DNA of 64,000 nt from Paenalcaligenes faecalis (lineage in GTDB: Bacteria > Pseudomonadota > Gammaproteobacteria > Burkholderiales > Burkholderiaceae_B). The notes beneath the pieces were generated by a model that searched no databases, was not told where the DNA came from, and saw only the letters and a list, made by a program, of their open reading frames with translations. Below are positions 7,928 through 16,941 of this stretch, one piece after another (within the stretch, counting starts at the first letter, position 1; every line of letters begins with the position of its first letter). The position numbers and the translations under genes are program-made. The stretch lies in contig NZ_CP106841.1 in the NCBI RefSeq assembly GCF_027557445.1, positions 2,466,001 to 2,530,000 on the forward strand. The letters are read 5' to 3'.

Positions 7928-8419
7928 CTACTTTCTCAAGCCCGTCGTCAATTTAGCTAACAACGAACTTAACAAATCCTGCTCTTGCGCCGATAACGCC
8001 GATAACGCCTGTTTCTCATTCTCAATATGCAAAGGCAAAATACGGTTAATAAGTTCTAAGCCTACCTCTGTAAGCTGAACCTGCACGCTACGTCTATCTG
8101 TAGGTGATGGTTGTCGTCGAATTAACCCCGCTTTTTCAAGTCGATCTAAACGACTCGTCATCGCACCAGAGGTTAACAATAAGCTCTGTAACAATTCCGT
8201 CGGTGTAAGCTGATACGGCTCACCAGCCCGTCTTAGTGTGGCAATAACATCAAACTCACCTTTTTGAATATTGTACTGAGCCGCCATCGGGCTAAGCCAG
8301 TAACGATCCAGTAAATGTGTCGCTTCTAGCAAATGCCCAACCAAAGCCATCGCTCGAATATCCGCTGGAGCTAGCTCTTTTTCCCACTGCAATTGCATCT
8401 TCGTGACGCGATCACTCAT
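7928..8419 (-). CDS. MarR-family transcriptional regulator
   Basis: 163 residues with the MarR winged helix-turn-helix: recognition region LTPTELLQSLLLTSGAMTSR, then the wing motif LIRRQPSPTDRRSVQVQLT (D-x-R-S). MarR dimers usually repress a divergent exporter gene until a small aromatic ligand binds. The divergent MFS/EamA pair begins 118 bp away. A perfect TATCTT-N6-AAGATA palindrome at 8503-8520 lies between them, overlapping the end of the promoter. Its 3' end abuts the decayed hydrolase copy. Confidence 0.92.
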   Translation of the reverse strand: MSDRVTKMQLQWEKELAPADIRAMALVGHLLEATHLLDRYWLSPMAAQYNIQKGEFDVIATLRRAGEPYQLTPTELLQSLLLTSGAMTSRLDRLEKAGLIRRQPSPTDRRSVQVQLTEVGLELINRILPLHIENEKQALSALSAQEQDLLSSLLAKLTTGLRK

Positions 8420-8474
8420 ACTCTCTACCTCTCTGTACTCGCTAATTTATCCATAGATTGTAAAGCAGAGCAAC

Positions 8475-8503
8475 TTGACTCGTCGCCATTAGGTCTTTAT
8501 ATT
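8475..8503 (+). promoter_or_regulatory. Sigma-70-type promoter of the MFS/EamA operon
   Basis: TTGACT (8475-8480), a 17-bp spacer, and TATATT (8498-8503): near-consensus -35 and -10 boxes ahead of the MFS gene start at 8538. Confidence 0.7.
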
Positions 8504-8532
8504 ATCTTTACATCAAGATACTTTACGTAAAG
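8503..8532. promoter_or_regulatory. Probable MarR operator
   Basis: Perfect inverted repeat TATCTT-tacatc-AAGATA (8503-8520), touching the -10 box, followed at once by a second perfect palindrome CTTTACGTAAAG (8521-8532). Position and symmetry suit repression by the divergent MarR protein. Confidence 0.65.
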
Positions 8533-8537
8533 GCAAT

Positions 8538-9725
8538 ATGATCTCTCAACGTCACTCCCTCTTTCTAGCTCTAGCACTCATCGGTGTCTCTCTTAATTTA
8601 CGTCCAGCACTCGCATCAATCAGTCCCTTACTTGACGTCATTCAGGCCACGACGGGCATGACACATACCACATCTAGCCTGCTAACCACCTTACCCGTCT
8701 TGGCGATGGGGTTTTTTGCTTATTTTAGCAAGCCTTTACGTCATTTTTTTGGAGAGCCCAAAGGAATCACCTTAGGTCTATTACTTATTACTCTTGCTTG
8801 CTTAGGACGTTTTCAAGTGGTGAGTACGACTGGATTACTGCTCACAGCCCTCACCGCAGGTATTGGCATCGCTATAATCCAAGCATTAGCCCCTAGCCTT
8901 ATTAAGCGTTCTTTTCCATTTCAAGCAGATCGTGTGATGGGGCTCTACACCACAGGTATTATGGGCGGCGCAGCAATCGCCGCTGCCTCAGTCGCCAAAT
9001 TGGATTTATTATCGGGTTGGTCGAATGCGCTCGCTATTTGGGCTCTTCCCGCATTCATTAGTTTATTGGCATGGTTGGTGATAACGCGCAAACACATACA
9101 ATCAATACCGACGACCCAGCACACCCTCCTTTCTAAACCACAAACTACATTTTGGAAACAACGACGTGCTTGGGAACTTGTCGCCTTTTTTGGTATTGGT
9201 ACTGGCGCGTATGTTCTAGTTCTTGCTTGGCTCCCTCCTTTTTATACCTCACTTGGGTTTGAAGCCTCACAAGCTGGCTTTTTACTCGGCGCTGTCACTA
9301 TCGTTGAAGTGCTTGCTGGATTAACGGTTTCTACCTTTATTCATCGATTTGAAGATCGGCGTCTATTGCTTATTGGTGTTTTACTCTGCTTAGCTTTAGG
9401 CATGGTCTGCCTATTAATCGATCCTGTGATTCTGGTTTACCCCGCCGTTCTTTTTATTGGTATCGGCATTGGTTCATTATTTCCCTTATCACTTATTTTA
9501 ACGCTAAGTCATTGCAAAGAACCTTCCCGTGCAGGGGACCTCGTCGCCTTCGTCCAAGGCGGAGGCTACATCATCGCCAGTTTTATGCCTTTACTGGCAG
9601 GGATGATTCGTGATCATTTTTCTGATCTAGCACACGCATGGGGACTCATGCTAATAGGGACCTTGTTGCTTATACTACTGGGTTGGCAGTTTTCTCCTAA
9701 ATCCTATCAGCAGGCGGATTTATGA
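8538..9725 (+). CDS. MFS transporter, CynX/NimT type
   Basis: 395 residues, about 12 hydrophobic segments. The N-terminal SLNLRPALASISPLLDVI and the glycine-rich GIMGGAAIAAA and FVQGGGYIIASF segments match the CynX/NimT (cyanate/2-nitroimidazole) branch of the major facilitator superfamily. It starts just downstream of a MarR operator and overlaps the following EamA gene by 4 bases (ATGA), so the two are one operon. Likely an efflux pump induced by the MarR ligand; the substrate is unknown. Confidence 0.85.
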   Translation: MISQRHSLFLALALIGVSLNLRPALASISPLLDVIQATTGMTHTTSSLLTTLPVLAMGFFAYFSKPLRHFFGEPKGITLGLLLITLACLGRFQVVSTTGLLLTALTAGIGIAIIQALAPSLIKRSFPFQADRVMGLYTTGIMGGAAIAAASVAKLDLLSGWSNALAIWALPAFISLLAWLVITRKHIQSIPTTQHTLLSKPQTTFWKQRRAWELVAFFGIGTGAYVLVLAWLPPFYTSLGFEASQAGFLLGAVTIVEVLAGLTVSTFIHRFEDRRLLLIGVLLCLALGMVCLLIDPVILVYPAVLFIGIGIGSLFPLSLILTLSHCKEPSRAGDLVAFVQGGGYIIASFMPLLAGMIRDHFSDLAHAWGLMLIGTLLLILLGWQFSPKSYQQADL

Positions 9726-10576
9726 ATAAAAAACTGCCATGGATGGCCATTTTACTCACTGCTATCGCACCCATGCTGTGGGGCTCTACCTACTTAGTCA
9801 CAACTGAATTTCTACCAGAAGGACGCCCTTTTATTGCTGCTTTCTTACGTGTTTTTCCAGCAGGAATATTGCTATTAATCTATACCAGAGAATGGCCTAA
9901 AAAAACCATATGGCTACCGTTAACCACTTTATCCATATTAAATATTGGCGCATTTCAGGCCTTACTTTTTATAGCCGCTTATAGACTTCCTGGAGGCATA
10001 GCCGCCATACTCGGAGCGCTACAACCCTTAATTATTCTATTTATTGTTTGGCTAGTAGATCAAAAAGCACCTACACGAATGACGTTATTAGCCTGTATAG
10101 CCAGTGTCATCGGCATTACACTTTTATTCATTACGCCTCAAGCGCAGTGGGACATGATAGGTATTATGGCAGCCTTAGCAGGATCCATATTTATGGCTAG
10201 TGGCACTTATTTGACTCGTCGTTGGAAAACGGGACTATCTGTATTTGCTTTAACAGGATGGCAACTCATGCTTGGCGCTATTTTTTTAGCCCCTTTTGCC
10301 TACCTGATTGATCCTCCACTAACCCATATCACCTTATCTGAAGCAGCTGCCTACAGTTACCTATCCCTAGCCGGGGCATTACTCGCTTATTTTTTATGGT
10401 TCAAAGGAGTCGCCACACTGCCTCCTGTCGCTGTCACCTCCCTAGGCTTACTTAGCCCGATTACAGCTGTAATTTTAGGGTGGGTGTTTCTAGGACAGCG
10501 TATTGATGGGATAGATTTTTTGGGGCTACTGATCGTATTAGTTAGTGTATTAGTAGTGCAATGGAAGGCAAACTAG
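9722..10576 (+). CDS. EamA/DMT-superfamily transporter
   Basis: 284 residues with ten predicted membrane segments in two EamA repeats (~10-135 and ~148-280). Typical motifs are MLWGSTYLVTTEFLPEG, FLRVFPAGILLL, and in the second half YLSLAGALLAYFLWFKGVA and PITAVILGWVFLGQ. DMT-family proteins export metabolites or amino acids across the inner membrane. ATGA overlap with the MFS gene indicates translational coupling under the same MarR-type control. Confidence 0.88.
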   Translation: MNKKLPWMAILLTAIAPMLWGSTYLVTTEFLPEGRPFIAAFLRVFPAGILLLIYTREWPKKTIWLPLTTLSILNIGAFQALLFIAAYRLPGGIAAILGALQPLIILFIVWLVDQKAPTRMTLLACIASVIGITLLFITPQAQWDMIGIMAALAGSIFMASGTYLTRRWKTGLSVFALTGWQLMLGAIFLAPFAYLIDPPLTHITLSEAAAYSYLSLAGALLAYFLWFKGVATLPPVAVTSLGLLSPITAVILGWVFLGQRIDGIDFLGLLIVLVSVLVVQWKAN

Positions 10577-10632
10577 ATATCTTAGCCTTAAGCCTTTTGG
10601 ATTAATGAAAATTAAAACCAAGTAAACACAAT

Positions 10633-10675
10633 GTAGGCCCTATTAACTCACCACAGTTAACTGATAGTGGCCTAC
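10633..10675. terminator. Hairpin between convergent genes
   Basis: GTAGGCC-CTAT .. ATAG-T-GGCCTAC forms an 11-bp stem with a one-base bulge between the convergent EamA and ACT genes. No strong T-run follows, so it is a weak or bidirectional terminator. Confidence 0.45.
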
Positions 10676-10709
10676 GAACTATTGCAAACCCATCAAAATG
10701 ATTTGGTTA

Positions 10710-11105
10710 TTAAGCAGCACTTAACTTAATTAATATCTGCATCGCCTGATTTGCTTTATCTAGAGGGACAAACACATGATCATGATGATATGCCGCAATA
10801 ACGTTAGCGCTAATACCCTCTTTAGCTAAGGCACTAGCCACTACTGCCGTCAGCCCAACGGCCTCTAAACTAGAATAGACCGACAGTGTAATACGCTTAA
10901 AAGTAGAATGTGTACAAGCAGCTATGCTCTGCGCCTGTACTTTAGTTAACACCAAAGTCAGCCCCTCTGTCTCCACAAACGTCGCCAAAGGATTAAGTCC
11001 AAGGTAATTTTTCAACTCACCATTCACCGTACAAAACACATACTCCTCTGGGGCTAAAACAGGTTGTAGTTTTTCTAATAAAGTAGCTAAATCAATAATC
11101 GCCAT
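10710..11105 (-). CDS. ACT-domain protein
   Basis: 131 residues from ATG 11105 (MAIIDLATLLEKL); an upstream in-frame start at 11129 lies inside the hydrolase gene and is less likely. The C-terminal half has the ACT-type pattern (ITLSVYSSLEAVGLTAVVAS then GISANVIAAYHHDHVFVPLD), as in small free-standing ACT/CASTOR-like proteins that bind amino acids. It starts one base after the stop of the upstream hydrolase gene, so the two form one operon. A decayed copy of the same pair lies at 7690-7927. Role unknown; ligand sensing is a family-level inference. Confidence 0.75.
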   Translation of the reverse strand: MAIIDLATLLEKLQPVLAPEEYVFCTVNGELKNYLGLNPLATFVETEGLTLVLTKVQAQSIAACTHSTFKRITLSVYSSLEAVGLTAVVASALAKEGISANVIAAYHHDHVFVPLDKANQAMQILIKLSAA

Positions 11106-11106
11106 T

Positions 11107-11715
11107 TTATTTTTCCAAATGTTGATCAATTAACGGCGCAATGTGCGTGGCATGGGTAAAGCCCAAGTCATGCCCACCACCTTCAAAAACATGCAAATCT
11201 GCATCTGGAAACACCTCCGCTAGATACTGCCCTACCGCTACAGGACTAATGGGATCCGCATCACCCCAAAGCAACAACACAGGTTGCTTGATCTCCGTTA
11301 ATTGATCAGAGTGATTACTCTGATCTTTTAAAAACCACTCAGGTACGTTTGGGTTTTGTACCCTAAATTCAGGACGCCAATCTTGCGCTTCAAACTGTGT
11401 CATATCCACGCCACCTGAAGTCACGGTTAAAACCAAATGCGTGATTAAATCGGGACGCTGCAACGCCGCTTGTACCGCAACAATCCCGCCCATCGATTGG
11501 GCAATAAGAGCAGTGGGCTTATCAATTTGAGCAAGTAAGAGCGTGGTTAAATCGGCTAGGCTAGTTATAGACGAGTCCGCAGGAGTCTCCCCAAAGCCAG
11601 GCCAGCCAAAGAAAATCGGCTTAGCTGTGTGATTAAGTTGACTGGCAACAGGTTGCCAAAAATCTATATTTCCCGATGCTCCGGGTAAAAAGAATAGTTG
11701 GGATGGAAAAGACAT
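11107..11715 (-). CDS. Alpha/beta hydrolase
   Basis: 202 residues. Oxyanion region FLPGASGNIDFW, nucleophile elbow AQSMGG (Ser), acidic residue in LLWGDADPIS and His in EGGGHDLGF give a full catalytic triad in the right order. Small for the family but complete. Its substrate cannot be deduced. The start codon is only ~30 bp inside the Tn7-type right end at 11742-11830, so its promoter must lie within or next to that end. The second gene of the pair is the ACT protein. Confidence 0.85.
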   Translation of the reverse strand: MSFPSQLFFLPGASGNIDFWQPVASQLNHTAKPIFFGWPGFGETPADSSITSLADLTTLLLAQIDKPTALIAQSMGGIVAVQAALQRPDLITHLVLTVTSGGVDMTQFEAQDWRPEFRVQNPNVPEWFLKDQSNHSDQLTEIKQPVLLLWGDADPISPVAVGQYLAEVFPDADLHVFEGGGHDLGFTHATHIAPLIDQHLEK

Positions 11716-11741
11716 AAAAATGACGTGATAATTATTAAACT

Positions 11742-11830
11742 AATTGGAAACTATTTTGCCTAATTTAAGACTTTACTATCATAGTTTATGATCTATTTTG
11801 TTCAGTTTAAGACTTAATTTTCCGTCTACA
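11742..11830 (+). mobile_element. Tn7-type right end (tip at 11830)
   Basis: Read left to right it holds repeated TnsB-site-like units: AAACTATTTTGCCTA, TTTAAGACTTTACTATC, ATGATCTATTTTGTTCAG, TTTAAGACTTAATTTTC, ending CCGTCTACA. This follows the Tn7R pattern very closely. The hairpin and tnsA start of Tn7R are absent. Outer tip to the right, facing glmS as in a canonical insertion. With L1 at 4748 it bounds a 7.1-kb unit. The bases next to the two tips do not form a 5-bp duplication. Confidence 0.85.
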
Positions 11831-11945
11831 AATCATTAAGTAGCATGAAACACCAGATAACCTGCGGTGCGATAACAGCCTAGAGTACATTGGTAAAATG
11901 CTACTTGAGTAGGCAGCTCACCCGCAAATCACTTTAATTCATATC

Positions 11946-12029
11946 CAACCGGGAATCCCCCAGAAAAATGCTTATATCAAACGCTATAATCGAAACGTTC
12001 GTTATGATTGGCTCGCCCAGAGCCTGTAA
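11946..12029 (+). pseudogene. C-terminal fragment of another IS3-family transposase
   Basis: One plus-strand frame reads QPGIPQKNAYIKRYNRNVRY then DWLAQSL and stop. This is the end of an IS3-type OrfB (the block around the catalytic Glu is partly kept as the NAYI.RYNR element), from a different subgroup than the neighbouring IS150-like copy. No start or upstream domain remains. Confidence 0.75.
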
Positions 12030-12083
12030 TCCCCCCGAAAAACCCCAGTATGAACTGACCCCATAAAGTTGGACGGTTAGTTT

Positions 12084-12992
12084 TTATAAGGAGGACTGAT
12101 TTCTGTATTGCACAGGACTCAGCCCCTTTAGTTTTGTACTTACTCTTTCATGATTATAGTAGTAAATATACTCATGAATCCGTTTCTCTAACTGTTCAAT
12201 GCTAATAAATTTTTCACGATAGAACAATTCACATTTAAGTGTACCGAAGAAGCTCTCAATTACCGCATTATCCAAGCAATTTCCCTTTCTCGACATGCTT
12301 TGCGTAAAGCCATGGCTCGCTAGTGTTTGCTGATAGTTGTCTAATTGGTATTGCCACCCTTGATCAGAATGGATGAGCGGTTTCTCAGTACTTTTAAGCG
12401 TTGAAATGGCTTTCTCCAACATATCACTGACCAGTTTATACACAGGCTTTCTCATCTGTTGGTAGGCAATGATTTGTCGATTGAAAAGATCTAGAACCGG
12501 CGATAGATAAAGCTTTTCATCACCTACTCGAAACTCCGTCACATCGGTTACCTATTTATGATTCGGTTCCTCACAGTCAAATTTACGCATCAAGATATTC
12601 GGAGCGATTCGTCCTTCTTTACCGCGATCAGAACGATACTTTTTAGGTGCACGAATCACCGCCTTTAATCGTAATAACTGCATTAAACGTTGTACTTTCT
12701 TTTTATTCACTAAATAACCAAGTTGCTTCAAGATAAAGGTCATTCGTCGGTAGCCGTAGCATGCATTATGCTCATTAAATAAATGACCAATGTCATCACA
12801 AAGCAATTGGTCCTTATTAGGTTCAGTTAAACGTTGCTGATGGTAGTAGTAGGTGCTGCGACTCAACTCAGCAATCGTCAGCAAGTCAGGCAAGGCATGC
12901 TCGAGACGTAACTCGCTAATTATTTGGGCCGTTTTTTGACGCTGTTGGTGGTTAATCGCTTTTTTTGCTCTTGCACCCCCAACTCGTTCCAC
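12084..12992 (-). pseudogene. IS3-family OrfB, copy 2, with nonsense mutation
   Basis: Same protein as in copy 1, but a TGG (Trp of the HKWVTDV motif just before the first catalytic Asp) has become TAG at 12552-12554. The frame is split into 146- and 152-residue parts. A few other single-base differences exist (e.g. KPLIHSDQ neighbourhood Ser to Asn). The DDE residues themselves are intact but lie downstream of the stop. Confidence 0.92.
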
Positions 12993-13456
12993 TTTTTTAA
13001 GAATGCGACCTCGGCACGCATATACTGTAACTCACGAAGTAACTCTTCGGGCGTCTTTTCTGTGTCTGGCTTTTTACGGTCTGGACGATATACTTTCTTG
13101 GTCATGGCTAACGTTTCCTCTTGGCCATCGAGTAGGCCATATTCATATAAGCGTTTCCATTTTAAAATACTCGAAGGCGAGATGCCATCAAACTGACTAC
13201 TCGCTTGATACGCTGACAGTGACTCATTGTGCATCGTTTCAACGACCATCCGTTTAAAAGCAAGAGTATGATAAACCGTTGGTTGACGCCTCAATAAGCC
13301 AGCAAATCCATGAGTACGATATCTTCTTACCCAACTTCTAACGACAGAACGTTCAAGCGAAAAATGACGAGCAGTCAGAGTGTACCCCCGATGCATTTCA
13401 AGAAAATATTGAACAACGAGACATTTGAATTCGCTACTGTGTTTTTTCCTAGACAT
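12920..13456 (-). CDS. IS3-family OrfA, copy 2
   Basis: 178 residues, identical in translation to OrfA of copy 1: two helix-turn-helix modules and a leucine-rich coiled coil. It is intact and could act as a DNA-binding regulator of either IS copy. The same slippery A-AAA-AAG leads toward the (here broken) orfB. Confidence 0.9.
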   Translation of the reverse strand: MSRKKHSSEFKCLVVQYFLEMHRGYTLTARHFSLERSVVRSWVRRYRTHGFAGLLRRQPTVYHTLAFKRMVVETMHNESLSAYQASSQFDGISPSSILKWKRLYEYGLLDGQEETLAMTKKVYRPDRKKPDTEKTPEELLRELQYMRAEVAFLKKWNELGVQEQKKRLTTNSVKKRPK

Positions 13457-13538
13457 AAATAAACTCCCAAAATTCGGATTTTTAATATGTCCAACTTTTT
13501 GGGGTCACTTCACACTGTTAAAAATGGGGGGATTACCT

Positions 13539-13708
13539 CCTGTTGAGGACTTTACTTCGGCTTAATAAGAGCAAGGACAACCCGTAAATGAGCAGCTAGC
13601 TAACGAGTGAACGGTTCAGCGCGGAATGAGCGAAGCGAATGAGCACTGCTTAGTGAACTCGTTAACTCGCTGCGATTGACCCATTTTTTATAGGTCATAC
13701 ACCATTTC
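13539..13708. repeat. Junction module J1 (truncated tnsE start, palindrome, attTn7-like tail)
   Basis: 170 bp beginning CCTGTTGAGGACTTTACTTC (the minus strand codes TnsE residues LLSRSKVL). It passes through an 82-bp imperfect palindrome (13592-13673) and ends ATAGGTCATACACCATTTC, directly against left end L2. Same module at 20096-20265 and 38329-38498, and partly at 31910-32034. The tnsE gene that should continue to the left has been replaced by the IS. Confidence 0.85.
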
Positions 13709-13858
13709 TGTAGACGGACAAAATAGTTGAGAACTGGCAGGGGTGAAAATGAGGGGTTTTGAGGGTTATTTGGAGGAAAGTGACAAAATAGATGGGAACG
13801 GGAGTTGGTGTCGTAAGCTAGCGCGAAAATTAAAAATGACAAAATAGTTGGGAACTAA
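13709..13858 (+). mobile_element. Tn7-type left end L2
   Basis: About 150 bp with tip TGTAGACGG and three TnsB-type sites (GACAAAATAGTTGAGAACT, GACAAAATAGATGGGAAC, GACAAAATAGTTGGGAACT), plus the stretch GTCGTAAGCTAGCGCG, which resembles the inner part of Tn7L. Full-length and well preserved. Outer tip to the left; the ars genes are inside. Confidence 0.9.
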
Positions 13859-13908
13859 ATTTTGTTACTTATCATAGACTAGCTAATTAGCTAGTCTATT
13901 TTCAATAA

Positions 13909-14220
13909 CTAACACAATTCGGTTTTTGGTTTAGTTTGCTTGTCGCAACATTTCTCCATTAAATATCCCACTAAACTCATCAATGCCGAGGTATTAGCAC
14001 GATAACGTTGAAATCGCCCTTCTTGCTCTGCATAGACAAGGCCAGCGTGTGTCAGAGTCTTTAGGTGAAAAGATAGATTAGTTGGTGGAATAGCCAGCTG
14101 TAAGCTGATTTCTCCGGCCACTAAACCATCCTCACCAAACTGCACCAATAGCTTCACAATATCAAGCCTCAGCTCGGAAGCTAATGCATAAAATTTACTG
14201 ACAGCCTCTTTTTTATTCAT
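13909..14220 (-). CDS. arsR: ArsR-family arsenic-responsive repressor
   Basis: 103 residues. Winged helix with LRLDIVKLLVQFGEDGLVAG, the recognition helix PPTNLSFHLKTLTHAG and wing YAEQEGRFQRYRA. It lacks the usual ELCVCDL metal site but ends with a vicinal cysteine pair (EKCCDK, ~90-91) and a final Cys. This arrangement is known from Acidithiobacillus/Corynebacterium-type ArsR proteins that sense As(III) through C-terminal cysteines. Unusually it is the last gene of the arsC-arsB-arsH-arsR series instead of the first, 53 bp after arsH. Likely operator at 16942-16969. Confidence 0.9.
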   Translation of the reverse strand: MNKKEAVSKFYALASELRLDIVKLLVQFGEDGLVAGEISLQLAIPPTNLSFHLKTLTHAGLVYAEQEGRFQRYRANTSALMSLVGYLMEKCCDKQTKPKTELC

Positions 14221-14273
14221 ACCTACCTAATCCATTTAATTTCAGGAAAAAACGCTCTCGAAGAGAATAGAAG

Positions 14274-14996
14274 CTAAATACTACGCTGATTCACTCGCTT
14301 AGAAAGCTCCTCAACGCTCTCCTTCCTTTCACTATAGCGATCAACTAGATAATCAGCGCATTCACGAGTGAGTAACGTAAACTTCATGAGCTCTTCCATC
14401 ACATCCACAATACGATCATAGTATGAGGACGGTTTCATTCGCCCATCTTCTTCAAATTCCAAATATGCTTTAGCCACAGAGGACTGATTGGGAATGGTGA
14501 TCATCCGCATCCAACGCCCTAAAACTCGCATTTGGTTGACGGCATTAAAGGACTGTGAGCCACCCGACACTTGCATCACCGCTAAAGTTTTACCTTGAGT
14601 AGGCCGCACAGCGCCCATTGACAAAGGAATCCAATCAATCTGTGCTTTTAAAATACTCGTCATCGCCCCGTGGCGCTCTGGGGATGTCCAAACCATCCCC
14701 TCTGCCCAAAGCACCAAATCCCGTAACTCTTTCACTTTGGGATGATCCTCCGTCGCCCCATCTGGTTGCGGTAAGCCCCGAGGATCAAAAATCCGAGTCT
14801 CAGTCCCTAGTTGATTTAATATTCTGGCTGCTTCTTCCGTTACAAAGCGGCTGTATGAGCGCTCTCGAACAGACCCATAGAGCAATACAATGCGAGGTGG
14901 ATGTAATGTGATTTCTTTGGGAAATAACCGATTTAAATCAGGGGACTCTAATAACGACTCATCAAGATTTGGTAAATTTAAACTTAACACTTTCAT
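14274..14996 (-). CDS. arsH: ArsH NADPH-dependent FMN reductase / organoarsenical oxidase
   Basis: 240 residues. Flavodoxin-like fold with the ArsH signature [18 protein letters not shown] near residue ~30, [10 protein letters not shown], and [20 protein letters not shown]. Length and motifs match ArsH, which oxidises trivalent organoarsenicals and gives resistance. It lies 35 bp after arsB in the same direction. Acts in the cytoplasm as an FMN-bound tetramer in characterised members. Confidence 0.93.
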   Translation of the reverse strand: MKVLSLNLPNLDESLLESPDLNRLFPKEITLHPPRIVLLYGSVRERSYSRFVTEEAARILNQLGTETRIFDPRGLPQPDGATEDHPKVKELRDLVLWAEGMVWTSPERHGAMTSILKAQIDWIPLSMGAVRPTQGKTLAVMQVSGGSQSFNAVNQMRVLGRWMRMITIPNQSSVAKAYLEFEEDGRMKPSSYYDRIVDVMEELMKFTLLTRECADYLVDRYSERKESVEELSKRVNQRSI

Positions 14997-15031
14997 ATCC
15001 TCTTACCTAAACGCCTGAGCGATCTTTTGCT

Positions 15032-16321
15032 CTAAGACAAAGCACCTAAACGTATAGCCAATGCCACCAGAGTAATTAGCAAGACAGGTGTTGTTAAAAT
15101 CAACCCCACTCTAAAATAATAACCCCAACTAATTGTGGTACCTTTTTTTGCTAGAACATGCAACCATAACAAGGTAGCTAGACTACCAATAGGAGTAAAT
15201 TTCGGCCCTAAATCACTACCTATCACGTTGGCATAAATCATGGCTTCTTTAATTACTCCACTGGCAGTAGAGGAATCAATAGAAAGCGCAGTCATTAATA
15301 CGGTAGGCATATTATTCATAACGGAAGACAACAAAGCAGACAGCACACCTGTACCGATAGCTGCTCCCCATATACCGCCTTCTGCAAATCTATTTAATAA
15401 CAACGCAATGTGATCCGTTAAACCAGCATTGCGTAAGCCATACACAACCAAATACATACCTAGTGAAAAAACAACAATGTGCCATGGTGCGCCTTGCAAG
15501 ACTTTATTTATGCTAATCACCTTTCCACGGGCAGCGACCGCCAGTAACAATGCCGCTGCCATCGCTGCCACGGCACTAACAGGTACACCTAAAAGCTCTA
15601 ATCCAAAAAACCCGATAAGTAATAAAATCAAAACGACCCAACCCGCCTTAAACGTCACTGGATCTTTAATCGCTTTCAGCGGTTCTGACAAATGGGTCAA
15701 ACTATACGTAGCAGGAATATCTCGCTTGAAAAATACAATCAGCACACACAGGCTTGCTAAGACAGATACCAAATTAACAGGTATCATAATCGCCGCATAA
15801 TCCGTAAAGCCAATGGAAAAGTAGTCCGCGGAGACAATATTGACCAAGTTAGACACCACCAATGGCAAACTGGCGGTATCTGCAATAAAGCCTGCGGCCA
15901 TGACAAAAGCCAATGTTGCTGCCGCTGAAAAACCCATTGCCATTAACATCGCTATCACAATAGGCGTCAAAATTAACGCGGCTCCATCATTCGCAAATAA
16001 CGCAGCAACCGCAGCACCTAGCAAAATAATTAACGCAAACAACCTAATGCCACTACCCCTGCCCCAGCGAGCGACATGAAGTGCTGCCCATTCAAAAAAA
16101 CCGGCCTCATCCAAGAGCAAACTAATGATAATGACTGCAATAAACGTGGCGGTGGCGTTCCAAACAATTCCCCAAACCACGGGAATATCCGTCCATTGCA
16201 CCACCCCAAACACAAGAGCCACCGCTGCCCCGATTAACGCGCTCCAGCCAATACCCAAGCCACGGGGCTGCCAGATCACTAAGGTCAAGGTCAAAACAAA
16301 AATCAGAATAGCAACTAACAC
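15032..16321 (-). CDS. arsB: ArsB arsenite efflux permease
   Basis: 429 residues, about 12 membrane segments. Diagnostic ArsB stretches: [56 protein letters not shown] and, later, [10 protein letters not shown] and [20 protein letters not shown]. ArsB exports As(OH)3 or Sb(OH)3 from the cytoplasm by proton exchange. No arsA ATPase gene is present, so it acts as a secondary carrier. Flanked by arsC upstream and arsH downstream in one transcription unit. Confidence 0.95.
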   Translation of the reverse strand: MLVAILIFVLTLTLVIWQPRGLGIGWSALIGAAVALVFGVVQWTDIPVVWGIVWNATATFIAVIIISLLLDEAGFFEWAALHVARWGRGSGIRLFALIILLGAAVAALFANDGAALILTPIVIAMLMAMGFSAAATLAFVMAAGFIADTASLPLVVSNLVNIVSADYFSIGFTDYAAIMIPVNLVSVLASLCVLIVFFKRDIPATYSLTHLSEPLKAIKDPVTFKAGWVVLILLLIGFFGLELLGVPVSAVAAMAAALLLAVAARGKVISINKVLQGAPWHIVVFSLGMYLVVYGLRNAGLTDHIALLLNRFAEGGIWGAAIGTGVLSALLSSVMNNMPTVLMTALSIDSSTASGVIKEAMIYANVIGSDLGPKFTPIGSLATLLWLHVLAKKGTTISWGYYFRVGLILTTPVLLITLVALAIRLGALS

Positions 16322-16383
16322 AATACATTCCTAAGGCATAGACTTTTAGGGGAAAAAAACACAATGGATAGGACAAGAGCCAA

Positions 16384-16905
16384 CTATAGCTCTGACAGTT
16401 CTCTTGCACTTTGCTGTAAATACGTGTGCTCTAGCTTTTCCTTAGGAAGGCTGGTGAGCAGCTCTAACCGACGTCGGATCATCAGCATCGTTTGGTTAAA
16501 CGCCGCTAATTTTTCCTCTTCTGAGTCACCGAGGTTAGAAGGATCGGAATAGCCCCAATGCGCTGTAGCGGGATGACCCGGCCAAATAGGGCACACCTCA
16601 CCGGCTGCGTTATCGCACACGGTAATAATCAAATCCATTGTTGGCGCCTCTGGACCAGAGAACGCATCCCAGCTTTTACTGTATAACCCCTCGGTAGACA
16701 CCCCAGCATGCTGCAATACACGTAACGCAAAGGGATTCGGTTGTTGGTTTTCGCTAGGGCTACTGCCAGCCGAGTAGGCTTTGAAGCGCCCACACCCAAT
16801 ATCATTAAGCAAGGCCTCGGCCAAAATACTGCGGGCAGAATTGTGTGTGCATAAAAACAAAACAGTCAAAGGGGATACCTGAGGCTCATTCATAAGATCA
16901 TTCAT
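16384..16905 (-). CDS. arsC: ArsC arsenate reductase (low-molecular-weight phosphatase type)
   Basis: 173 residues. The N-terminal P-loop CTHNSARS (C-x5-R) is preceded by VLFLCTHN. The conserved VCDNAAGEVCPIWPG loop supplies the further redox cysteines, followed by HWGYSDPSNL. This is the thioredoxin- or glutaredoxin/mycothiol-linked class evolved from tyrosine phosphatases, which reduces As(V) to As(III) for ArsB. First gene of the unit. Two candidate starts 4 codons apart (MNDLMNE) follow a TTGACA-type promoter and an inverted repeat at 16942-16969. Confidence 0.93.
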   Translation of the reverse strand: MNDLMNEPQVSPLTVLFLCTHNSARSILAEALLNDIGCGRFKAYSAGSSPSENQQPNPFALRVLQHAGVSTEGLYSKSWDAFSGPEAPTMDLIITVCDNAAGEVCPIWPGHPATAHWGYSDPSNLGDSEEEKLAAFNQTMLMIRRRLELLTSLPKEKLEHTYLQQSARELSEL

Positions 16906-16941
16906 AAGAACTCCGTTAGTCAGTGTTTAAAGATACCAATT

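Larger units (their letters stand above)
12051..13512. mobile_element. IS3-family (IS150-like) insertion sequence, copy 2
   Basis: 1462 bp, same ends and nearly the same sequence as 2090-3551. It sits between an older IS3 transposase fragment and the tnsE-derived junction module. No flanking direct duplication is seen. Its orfB is broken by an amber codon, so on its own it should be inactive unless helped by copy 1. Confidence 0.9.

Noticed and set aside
4748-11830. A simple complete transposon with matching 5-bp duplications
   Set aside because: The bases outside the two tips (..ACCGT and AATCA..) differ, so the two ends may come from different insertions.
13600-13842. Frame beginning MSFLIFALAYD, repeated at 31926-32168
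   Set aside because: It covers the palindrome and left-end repeats in both places. The similarity is explained by the transposon ends, not by coding constraint.
16122-16409. Frames on both strands around the arsB start
   Set aside because: arsB on the minus strand explains the coding signal fully.
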